Positions 1-6,683 of a stretch of 9,562 nt of DNA are shown piece by piece (position 1 is the first letter of the stretch; every line of letters starts with the position of its first letter). Both the position numbers and the translations under genes were made by a program. Source of the stretch: Actinomycetales bacterium (GTDB lineage Bacteria; Actinomycetota; Actinomycetes; Actinomycetales; Actinomycetaceae); assembly GCA_022838965.1 (NCBI GenBank), contig JALHDK010000071.1:1-9562 (forward strand). The letters run 5' to 3'. Under the pieces are notes generated by a model that had not been told where the DNA came from, made no database searches, and saw only the letters and a list, made by a program, of their open reading frames with translations.

Positions 1-2616
1 GTCCACCACCTCGGTGAAGGTGGGAACGGAGTCGCTGGGCGCGGGTGCGGGCCGAAGGGTCCACCTGGAGGTGTCGGGCACCGGCGCGGCGCCCTCCGGG
101 GACGCCGCGGACCCGGGTGTCCCGGGGGGTCCTTCGGAGACGGGCGGCGAGGCGGGCGGCGAGGCGGGCGGTGGTTCGGCGATGTCCCGCACGCGGCGCC
201 ACGGCGTCGTGGGGGTGGTGGACGGCGGACCGGCGGACCTGGCCGCGCCGGACAGCACGATCTCGCCCCACGGCGTCAGCGAACGCATCACCTCACCCAC
301 GTTGGCCCGCGGCCGCACCTGCTCGGGAATGCTTCCAGTGAGGAGGTACGACTGGAGGCGGACCAGGTCGACGGCGTCTGCCCGGGAGCGGGCGAGCGAC
401 GTCTCGATGGGGTCGTCGTCGTGGGGTGAGGACAGCTCGGCGACGGCGAGGTAGGCCAGCCCGGCGATGAGGATGCCGCCCTCGTCGGTGACGGTCACCA
501 GCGAGGGGTCGAGGGAACAGTGGTGCACGCCCCGCCGGCGCGCCGCCTCGAGGGCGGCCGCGGTCTCGCCGATGATCGCGCGCGCGGTGGCGCCGTCGAC
601 CCGGCCGGCGAGGTCGTCCAGCGAGGTGGCTGCCGGAGCCTCGGCCACGATGTACGAGATGCCGTCGCGGTTCTCCTCCACCTCGATGATGCGGGTGAAT
701 CGGTTGTCGTCGATCAGCGCCGCGCGCCGGGCGGCATCGAGGATCTCCGGTGTGGCGGGGCCATCCGTGGCGAGGATGGTCACCGGCCTGTCGAGCACCT
801 CGTCCCAGCCGTCGAAGAGTCGCGCACCCGAGGCGGTGGTGCGAAGGAGCTCGCTGGTCCGGAAGCGGTCATCGAGCCGCTCACCGACCTTCATCGTCTG
901 CACGTCGGGATCCTCCCTGTCCTCGTCTGCAGCACCCATAGTAGGCACAGGCGGGGTCCCTGCCCCGGAGGGCGTGCGGAACCTGCGGAGGACGCGGCGC
1001 ACGGGTGTGAGAATCTCGTCGAGTTCCTCCACCCCGAGCCGGCGCAGGAGAATGACGTAGAGGGCGGCCATGAGCGAGCCGATGACCAGCACCTTGATGA
1101 CCGCGGTGACGAACGGACCCAGCCCCGCCTGGGCCCCCGACACGGGTCCCCAGAAGTGCAGGGCCACCCAGCCGACGATGCTGGGAGGGAGCACGGCCAT
1201 CAGAAGCCGGAAGTAGGTGCGGAACACCCGGGATCCGTCCAGGCTCGGGAGCTTGGTGCGCAGGGCCAGATAGCCCACCACCGCCCCGAACCACAGCGAC
1301 AGCGCGCTCGCACCGGACACCAGTGGCACCCACCACTGCGGCGGGGCCAGGAAGGACAGGAAGCCGCCGGCGACGACGATGCCCGCCATGGGGATCTGGA
1401 TGCGGAACAGGGTGCGGGCGTCCTCGTAGGCGTACGAGACGCGCTGGTCGATGGTCCAGACGCCCTGCGCGGGGATGCCGAGCGAGAGTGCCACGAGCAC
1501 CGCCGCGAACCCCACGGCGGCCGTGGGGGACGCCGTCGGGATCACCGCCTGCACCACGGGGATGGCGAGAACGCACAGCGCGGCGGCGGCGAACACGGTG
1601 AAGACGCCCACAACACGCATCCCGAACGACATGTCCGCCCGGACGGCCTCGCCGTCCTGCGCGGCCGCGTGGGCCGACATGCGGGTGAACAGGGCGGTGA
1701 CCAGGCTGGTGGTGATCAGTGACTGGGGGAGCATGTAGATCGAGAAGGCGGCGGCGTAGGCGGTGTTCGTGGGCACGAAGGCATCGACGGTGCCGGCAGC
1801 CCCGTTGGCCGCGGCAGCGACGTTGGTGAGCATCAGGTACCCCACCTGTCCCACCAGGAGCGCGCCGAAGGTCCACATCGCCATCCGGGACGCACCCCCC
1901 AGGCCGGAGCCGCGCAGTCCCCAGCGGGGGCGGAACCGGAAGCCGGAGCGCCGCAGCGGGACGATGAGCACAAGCGCCTGGATGACCACCCCGAGCGTGG
2001 CGAAGCCGCCGATCATCGCGATGCGGCCGCCCGTCCAGTCGGCCGGATCGGTGCCGGATCCCGAGGCGGCCGAACCGAACAGCCAGATGTAGGCGAACAG
2101 CCCTGCGATCGCCACAACGTTGTTCACTACTGGGGCCCACATGTAGGGACCGAACGACCCGCGGGCGTTGAGGACGTTCCCCAGCAGCGTGTACAGCCCG
2201 TAGAAGAACACCTGCGGGATGCACCAGAACGCGAAGGCCACCGCGAGGGCGAACCACTCCGGGGCCATCTGGGAGGCGTAGAGGGTCACGAGCAGCGTCG
2301 AGGCCGAGGTGAGGACGACGGTGGCCCCCAACAGGAGGACGCCCGCCACCGTGAGCAGCCGGTTCACGTACTCGTCGCCGTCCGGGCGCTTCATCGCCCG
2401 AACCACCTGGGGGACGAGGATGGCGTTGAGGACCCCGCCGGCGATCAGGTTGTAGATCGTGTTGGGGAGGGTGTTCGCCACCATGAAGGCGTCCGCCTGG
2501 GCGGTGGTCCCGAGCGCCGCGACCAGCACGATCAGCCGCACCTGACCGAGGATGCGGGACACCAGGGTGCCGGAGAACATCTTCGAGATCGCCCCGGCGA
2601 GCGAGTTCGAACTCAT
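1..2616 (-). CDS. murJ: Lipid II flippase MurJ (MviN) fused to a C-terminal pseudokinase; 3' end outside window
   Basis: Partial gene; 872 codons are visible from ATG 2616-2614 and the frame is open to the left edge. Residues 1 to about 527 form the multi-helix MOP-fold flippase that moves lipid II across the membrane. Conserved early residues include the S20-R21-I-L-G motif, R27 and the A-D42-A-F segment; near residue 51 the sequence is LPNTIYNLIAGG. After the last core helix (about 509-523) comes a charged linker (533-572), then a kinase-like domain (about 577-790). Its catalytic features are gone: the beta-3 segment around 611-617 (PVTILAT) has no Lys, the HRD-like site reads H699-C-S-L-D-P, and the DFG site reads I717-A-G. 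A Pro/Ser/Thr-rich linker follows (793-872), as expected before the last helix and extracytoplasmic domain of mycobacterial MviN. The start overlaps the upstream DUF6049 stop (ATGA), so translation is probably coupled. In mycobacteria the phosphorylated pseudokinase region binds the FHA protein FhaA (established knowledge). Confidence 0.93.
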   Translation of the reverse strand, partial: MSSNSLAGAISKMFSGTLVSRILGQVRLIVLVAALGTTAQADAFMVANTLPNTIYNLIAGGVLNAILVPQVVRAMKRPDGDEYVNRLLTVAGVLLLGATVVLTSASTLLVTLYASQMAPEWFALAVAFAFWCIPQVFFYGLYTLLGNVLNARGSFGPYMWAPVVNNVVAIAGLFAYIWLFGSAASGSGTDPADWTGGRIAMIGGFATLGVVIQALVLIVPLRRSGFRFRPRWGLRGSGLGGASRMAMWTFGALLVGQVGYLMLTNVAAAANGAAGTVDAFVPTNTAYAAAFSIYMLPQSLITTSLVTALFTRMSAHAAAQDGEAVRADMSFGMRVVGVFTVFAAAALCVLAIPVVQAVIPTASPTAAVGFAAVLVALSLGIPAQGVWTIDQRVSYAYEDARTLFRIQIPMAGIVVAGGFLSFLAPPQWWVPLVSGASALSLWFGAVVGYLALRTKLPSLDGSRVFRTYFRLLMAVLPPSIVGWVALHFWGPVSGAQAGLGPFVTAVIKVLVIGSLMAALYVILLRRLGVEELDEILTPVRRVLRRFRTPSGAGTPPVPTMGAADEDREDPDVQTMKVGERLDDRFRTSELLRTTASGARLFDGWDEVLDRPVTILATDGPATPEILDAARRAALIDDNRFTRIIEVEENRDGISYIVAEAPAATSLDDLAGRVDGATARAIIGETAAALEAARRRGVHHCSLDPSLVTVTDEGGILIAGLAYLAVAELSSPHDDDPIETSLARSRADAVDLVRLQSYLLTGSIPEQVRPRANVGEVMRSLTPWGEIVLSGAARSAGPPSTTPTTPWRRVRDIAEPPPASPPASPPVSEGPPGTPGSAASPEGAAPVPDTSRWTLRPAPAPSDSVPTFTEVVD
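141..171. repeat. 12-bp tandem repeat in the MurJ Pro-rich linker
   Basis: The unit CGGGCGGCGAGG occurs at 141-152 and 153-164, followed by a partial copy at 165-171. It lies in frame inside murJ and encodes, on the minus strand, a repeated P-P-A-S pattern (residues about 815-826) in the low-complexity linker after the pseudokinase. The 12-bp period preserves the frame, so copy-number change would only alter linker length. Confidence 0.75.
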
Positions 2617-4592
2617 GACGACGCCCCGTCCCGGGCATGCGTGAGGACGTCCAGCTCCTCGGCCGCGGCCTCGATGCGCGCGGCCCGGTCGGTCGCGCGG
2701 TTGCGCCGCACGGTGCGCCAGATCCCGAACACGAAGGCCGCGCCGCCCCCGGCCGCCAGTGCCGTCATGGCGATATTCTCCCAGTCGGCCCGGATCCGCA
2801 CCGGCACCTCGGCCGGACTCCCGAGCGGGGACCCTTCCGTCGTGGACAGCCGCACCGTCACCGTGAGGTCACCCCACCCCACGGCCGTGACCGGGACCTG
2901 CGCCGCCACCTCGCCGCCTGCGGGAACCGTGACGACGGTCGGCTCGCCCTGCATCCGCCGGTCGGACGGCACGAGCTCCACGCGCACGGTCACGTCCACC
3001 GGAGCGGTGCTGGTGAGGCGAACCGGGAAGTTGGACTGCTCACTGATCATGAGGATGGGCGAGGAGTCGGCCACCGTCACGCCCTGGGTCACCATCCGGG
3101 CGCTGGCGACCACGTGCTCCAGCTGCGCGGCCCGCATCTCGGGCGAGTCACGCCAGGTGGCGGAGGGTTGCAGCGCGAGCTGGGTGACGAGGGGGTCGAC
3201 GAACGGTTCCGCGGTCGCCTCCCCCGCGACCGCGAGCTCCGCCCTCGCCCGGTCCAGGTCGGCGAGGAGATCGGGCGTGAGGGCTCCCTCGGGAAGCTCG
3301 GCCTCGACGGGGATGCCGTCGGCGGAGACGGGCGCGCCCTCGAACGGCAGCGTGGTGGCGGGTGCCGTCGGTCTCACCCAGGGGAGGCTCAGCGCGTCGG
3401 CCAGGAGGACGCCGGCGCCGCCGTCGTCGTCGAACGGGAGCGCGGCGACGACGAGACGGGAGTCACTCGGGCGCTCGCGGGTGATGACGGCGAGCGTGGC
3501 AGCGACGAACTGGCGCTGCTGCACGGGCGTGAGCACCTGGTCACCGGCGGTGCCGGCGAGGGCCGCACCGAGGCTGGAGTCGAGGAGGAGCGCGGCGCGG
3601 CCAGCCACCGCGGCGCGGGCGTCACGGGTCGAGGTCAGCCGCGTGAGCTCCGGGAAGAGCGAGTCGGACAGCACGACGACGTCGCCGGTGGTCCCGCCCA
3701 GGGTGGTGCGGTCCACCGTGGCCGGCCAGTCGATGGTCCCGGCGGCCCGGGCCCCCGCGGCGGCCAGGGTGTCCTGGCCGCGATCGAGCAGCTCGCGGTA
3801 GAGGTCCGGGCGGCCCGCGTGCAAGAGGGCGGCGGCGTCGGCGTTTCCCCACGGGAGGAGCAACGCCGCGGCGGCCGCGGCCGCGGCGTCGGCGAGGGCG
3901 TCGACCTCAGGTTGGCCGTCCGCCAGGGCGAGGACGGCCGGATCGAGGGCGACGGTCACACCCGGGATGGCTGCGAGCTGGAGCATGCGGGGGATCCGGT
4001 CATGATCGGTGCTCCACCCGGCGAGCTCGGTCACGGTCGGCGTCACGGGGGCGAGCACGCCGAACTGGGTGGGGGACACGCGGGGCTCATCCCACCAGAG
4101 CACCCAGGTGCGCTCCCGATCGGTCGGCAGGCGCTCCTCCGGGACCTGCGCCCGGACCTCGATGCCCCGGGGACCCCAGGTGTCGAAGCGGAAGGCCGTG
4201 GCCGGCACGGTGATCTCGAACTCCCGGCGTTCGCCGGGGGCGACGGCGGTCAGGGTGGTGGTCTCCAGGCCCCGGGTGGCGCGGTACCGGTCCGGGCTCA
4301 GCCATCCCTGCAGGGCGGATCGGGTTGCCGGGGTCCACTCCTGGGTGAGAAGGGTGATGGTGGCCTCGGCGATCGGGGTGTCCGTCGTGTTGGTGGCGGC
4401 CACGGTGAGGCGGAGGTCCGAGTCGCGGGTCAAGACCGTGGGGGAGAGGTCAACGATCTCCACGTCCAGCAACGGTTCATCCGTGTCGTCCGGTGACGCG
4501 AACGTGGCACCGGGAAGCGTCATCGCAGCGAGGAACGCCACCAGGAGGAGTCCCGTCAGGCGGCCCCGTGTCCGCCGCGGGAGGCGGTTCAT
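2613..4592 (-). CDS. DUF6049 family protein, secreted and anchored by one C-terminal helix
   Basis: 659 residues of unknown function, between the NUDIX gene and murJ as in other actinobacteria. The start is taken at ATG 4592-4590, giving M-N-R-L-P-R-R-T-R-G and a classic signal peptide: basic n-region, hydrophobic core about residues 13-28, likely cleavage after A32 (T-F-A). A longer in-frame start at 4685 would place 31 hydrophilic residues before it, inside the NUDIX gene. The mature part is a large extracytoplasmic region with beta-rich N- and C-terminal stretches and a central part rich in Ala and Leu, including a run of eight Ala near 3866-3889. A single helix (I607 to W625) is followed by a basic cytoplasmic tail of about 34 residues. 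The gene overlaps both neighbours by ATGA. Co-translation with MurJ suggests an envelope role, perhaps assisting or regulating the flippase; this is inference. No catalytic motif was recognised. Confidence 0.88.
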   Translation of the reverse strand: MNRLPRRTRGRLTGLLLVAFLAAMTLPGATFASPDDTDEPLLDVEIVDLSPTVLTRDSDLRLTVAATNTTDTPIAEATITLLTQEWTPATRSALQGWLSPDRYRATRGLETTTLTAVAPGERREFEITVPATAFRFDTWGPRGIEVRAQVPEERLPTDRERTWVLWWDEPRVSPTQFGVLAPVTPTVTELAGWSTDHDRIPRMLQLAAIPGVTVALDPAVLALADGQPEVDALADAAAAAAAALLLPWGNADAAALLHAGRPDLYRELLDRGQDTLAAAGARAAGTIDWPATVDRTTLGGTTGDVVVLSDSLFPELTRLTSTRDARAAVAGRAALLLDSSLGAALAGTAGDQVLTPVQQRQFVAATLAVITRERPSDSRLVVAALPFDDDGGAGVLLADALSLPWVRPTAPATTLPFEGAPVSADGIPVEAELPEGALTPDLLADLDRARAELAVAGEATAEPFVDPLVTQLALQPSATWRDSPEMRAAQLEHVVASARMVTQGVTVADSSPILMISEQSNFPVRLTSTAPVDVTVRVELVPSDRRMQGEPTVVTVPAGGEVAAQVPVTAVGWGDLTVTVRLSTTEGSPLGSPAEVPVRIRADWENIAMTALAAGGGAAFVFGIWRTVRRNRATDRAARIEAAAEELDVLTHARDGASS

Positions 4593-5107
4593 CGTCGGCC
4601 GGTCAGCAGGTCCCTGGCTGTGGCGACGACGTGACGTTCGTTCGGATACGCGAGGCGACCGGCCACCTCGGCGAGATTCACCCATGCGACGGCCTCGGCC
4701 TCACGGTCCGGATCGTTGAGGGTCGTGAGCTCGCCACCCACGGCCTCCAACAGGAAGTGGTAGACGACCTTGTGGACACGCCGGTCCGTTCCGGCGAACC
4801 AGTAGTCGATAGTGGCGAGATGACGGATGACGCGGCCGGAGATGCCGGTCTCCTCGAAGATCTCCCTGACGGCAGCCTCCTGGGGCGTCTCGGATCCCTC
4901 GAGATGGCCCTTGGGGAGGCACCACTCAAGCCGGCCCGCACGATTGCGACGTGCGATCACGGCCGTGAACGCCATCCCGTCGACGACGTCCACAATGAGT
5001 CCGCCCGCCGAGGTCTCGTCGGCCACGGGGAGGCCCGGGCGCACGGCGTGGAGGTGCCGGCGCGGCGGGCGGGGCAGGCGCCGACGCGGAGCAGGCACGG
5101 CGGACAT
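4589..5107 (-). CDS. NUDIX hydrolase, MutT4-like
   Basis: 172 residues, cytoplasmic. A complete Nudix box spans G67-I89 with the expected G67, E73, R81-E82, E85-E86 and G88; these acidic residues coordinate the divalent metal that drives hydrolysis of a nucleoside-diphosphate-linked substrate. After a basic, Pro/Arg-rich N-terminus (1-28), the domain begins ETSAGGLIV (31-39), with DYWFAG at 101-106 and RLAYPNE at 151-157. These resemble M. tuberculosis MutT4 (Rv3908) from memory, and the gene position is the same. The substrate cannot be read from sequence; candidates are oxidised nucleotides, diadenosine polyphosphates or capped RNA ends. ATG 5107-5105 is chosen because no start lies close upstream in frame and a longer frame would read back into pcnA. 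A possible Shine-Dalgarno (AGGTGA, 5121-5126) sits rather far away at 13 bases. First gene of the operon; its stop overlaps the DUF6049 start. Confidence 0.92.
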   Translation of the reverse strand: MSAVPAPRRRLPRPPRRHLHAVRPGLPVADETSAGGLIVDVVDGMAFTAVIARRNRAGRLEWCLPKGHLEGSETPQEAAVREIFEETGISGRVIRHLATIDYWFAGTDRRVHKVVYHFLLEAVGGELTTLNDPDREAEAVAWVNLAEVAGRLAYPNERHVVATARDLLTGRR

Positions 5108-5225
5108 GAATCCACTGTAGTCACCTGATCCGCAAAGGGCGAGGTCCCGGGCGGGAATGATAGCAACATTCGGTAACGGACGGGCAACGGCGCGGCCCCC
5201 TTTCGACCCGTGAGAACCTAGTGGG
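5108..5225. promoter_or_regulatory. Divergent control region between the NUDIX-DUF6049-murJ operon and pcnA
   Basis: These 118 bases separate two divergent start codons and should hold promoters for both transcription units. The stretch 5156-5176 is clearly more A/T-rich than its surroundings. I see a possible minus-strand promoter (listed separately) but no convincing -10/-35 pair for pcnA. Whether pcnA is leaderless or has a short leader starting near 5185 cannot be decided from the sequence. Confidence 0.6.
5157..5187 (-). promoter_or_regulatory. Candidate promoter for the NUDIX-DUF6049-murJ operon
   Basis: On the minus strand a TATCAT -10-like hexamer (5162-5157) lies 19 bases from a TTGCCC -35-like hexamer (5187-5182). 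Transcription would start near 5150, leaving a leader of about 43 bases before the ATG at 5107. The spacing is longer than ideal, so this is tentative. Confidence 0.3.
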
Positions 5226-6683
5226 GTGGCCACTCCCTCGCTCGCGCAGCTGCGTCGCATAGCCCTGCACGTGTTCACCGGGCTCCCGGTGGACATCAGC
5301 GAGCTGGGCCGGCGGTTCGCGGAGGCCGGCCACGAACTTGCCCTCGTCGGGGGCCCGGTGCGTGACGCGTTCCTGGGGACGTCCTCGCACGACCTTGACT
5401 TCGCGACGTCGGCGCCTCCCGAGGAGACGGAACGGATTCTCGCCGCGTGGGGTGACGCGCACTGGGACGTCGGGCGCGATTTCGGGACGATCGGCGCCCG
5501 GAAGGGTGAGGACATCGTCGAGGTGACCACCTACCGCAGCGAGTCCTACGACCTCGAGTCCCGGAAGCCGCAGGTGGAGTACGGCGCGACGCTCGAAGGC
5601 GACCTGACGCGCCGCGACTTCACCGTCAACGCCATGGCGTTGCGGCTGCCACAGCTCGAGTTCGTGGACCCGACCGGCGGGATGGAGGACCTGGCGGCGC
5701 AGGTGCTGCGGACGCCGGTGACGGCGGAGCAGTCCTTCGACGACGATCCGCTGCGCATCATGCGGGCGGCGCGGTTCGCGGCGCAGCTGGGCTTCGACGT
5801 CGCCCCGGACGTCATGACGGCGATGACACGGATGGCGAGCCGGCTCGCGATCGTGTCGGCGGAGCGTATCCGTGCCGAGCTGGAGCGGCTGGTGGTGGCG
5901 CCCTGGCCACGGCGGGGGCTGGAGCTGATGGTCTGGACCGGGGTGGCGGACATCGTGCTTCCCGAGCTCTCCCGCCTGCAGGAGACGGTGGATGAGCACC
6001 GCCGCCACAAGGACGTCTACGAGCACACCCTCACGGTGCTGGAACAGGCCATGGCACTCGAGACCGGGCCGGACGGGCCGGTGCCGCGTCCGGACTTCGT
6101 GCTGCGGTTCGCGGCCCTCATGCACGACATCGGGAAGCCCGCCACCCGCCGGTTCGAGCCGGGCGGCACTGTCAGCTTCCACCACCACGAGGTGGTCGGC
6201 GCGAAGATGGCCCGCGCACGGATGAAGGCCCTCCGGTTCGACAACCAGACCATCCGGGACGTCTCCAGGCTGGTGGAGCTCCATCTGCGGTTCCACGGCT
6301 ACGGCGAGGCGAAGTGGACCGACGCCGCGGTGCGGCGGTACGTGACCGACGCCGGACCGCTGCTCGAGCGGCTGCACCGGTTGACCCGCGCGGACTGCAC
6401 CACCCGGAACCAGCGCAAGGCCGTCCGTCTGGCCGCCGCCTATGACGATCTCGAGGCACGGATCGCCGAACTGCGTGCGGAGGAGGAGCTCAGGGCCATC
6501 CGCCCGGACCTCGACGGCACCCGCATCATGGAGATTCTGGGTGTCCCGCCGGGCCCGGTGGTGGGGCGGGCGTACCGCTACCTCCTCGACCTGCGGATGG
6601 AGGAGGGCCCCCTCGGTCCCGACGTGGCGCGGGAGCGGCTGCTCGCCTGGTGGGCGGACCAGGCCGAGGAGACCGGCGGGTGA
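5226..6683 (+). CDS. pcnA: CCA tRNA nucleotidyltransferase (class II), with HD domain
   Basis: 485 residues; adds or repairs the 3'-terminal CCA of tRNAs using CTP and ATP. The head domain shows V41-G-G-P-V-R-D-x-x-L-G, then the catalytic H-D56-L-D58-F-A-T metal site, and the G-D-L-T-R-R-D-F-T-V-N-A-M motif at 125-137. R177-I-M-R-A-A-R-F begins the RNA-binding part. An HD phosphohydrolase-type domain follows, with M-H300-D301-I-G-K and downstream H319-H320-H321, as in actinobacterial members of the family. The start GTG at 5226 is the first in-frame start after a stop at 5211-5213 and gives an N-terminus of plausible family length. The gene is divergent from the NUDIX operon, as Rv3907c is from Rv3908. 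It is followed without a gap by the YihY-family gene, so the two are probably co-transcribed. Confidence 0.95.
   Translation: MATPSLAQLRRIALHVFTGLPVDISELGRRFAEAGHELALVGGPVRDAFLGTSSHDLDFATSAPPEETERILAAWGDAHWDVGRDFGTIGARKGEDIVEVTTYRSESYDLESRKPQVEYGATLEGDLTRRDFTVNAMALRLPQLEFVDPTGGMEDLAAQVLRTPVTAEQSFDDDPLRIMRAARFAAQLGFDVAPDVMTAMTRMASRLAIVSAERIRAELERLVVAPWPRRGLELMVWTGVADIVLPELSRLQETVDEHRRHKDVYEHTLTVLEQAMALETGPDGPVPRPDFVLRFAALMHDIGKPATRRFEPGGTVSFHHHEVVGAKMARARMKALRFDNQTIRDVSRLVELHLRFHGYGEAKWTDAAVRRYVTDAGPLLERLHRLTRADCTTRNQRKAVRLAAAYDDLEARIAELRAEEELRAIRPDLDGTRIMEILGVPPGPVVGRAYRYLLDLRMEEGPLGPDVARERLLAWWADQAEETGG
6666..6671 (+). promoter_or_regulatory. Ribosome binding site for the YihY-family gene
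   Basis: GAGGAG lies 8 bases before the GTG at 6680, inside the last codons of pcnA. It supports GTG 6680, which overlaps the pcnA TGA in the tetranucleotide GTGA, over a longer in-frame ATG at 6650 that has no comparable site. Confidence 0.65.

Noticed and set aside
881..2638. A 585-codon minus-strand open frame overlapping murJ
   Set aside because: It is an alternate frame of murJ, rich in Arg, Gly, His and Pro, with no family motif. Long shadow frames are normal at this G+C content.
3860..3895. GC-rich repetitive stretch resembling a regulatory palindrome
   Set aside because: It is explained by the codons for a run of eight alanines in the DUF6049 protein.
2637..4496. A 619-codon plus-strand open frame opposite the DUF6049 gene
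   Set aside because: Composition (Gly, Arg, Glu, His) is typical of antisense frames in GC-rich DNA. The minus-strand frame has a signal peptide, a membrane helix and coupled neighbours.
4593..4685. Earlier start for the DUF6049 protein at 4685
   Set aside because: It would add 31 basic residues before a complete signal peptide and overlap the NUDIX gene by about 97 bases. The ATGA overlap at 4592 fits better.
5108..5530. N-terminal extension of the NUDIX protein to a start at 5530
   Set aside because: The extra 141 residues would overlap the conserved start of pcnA on the other strand and look like shadow sequence; ATG 5107 gives a normal family length.
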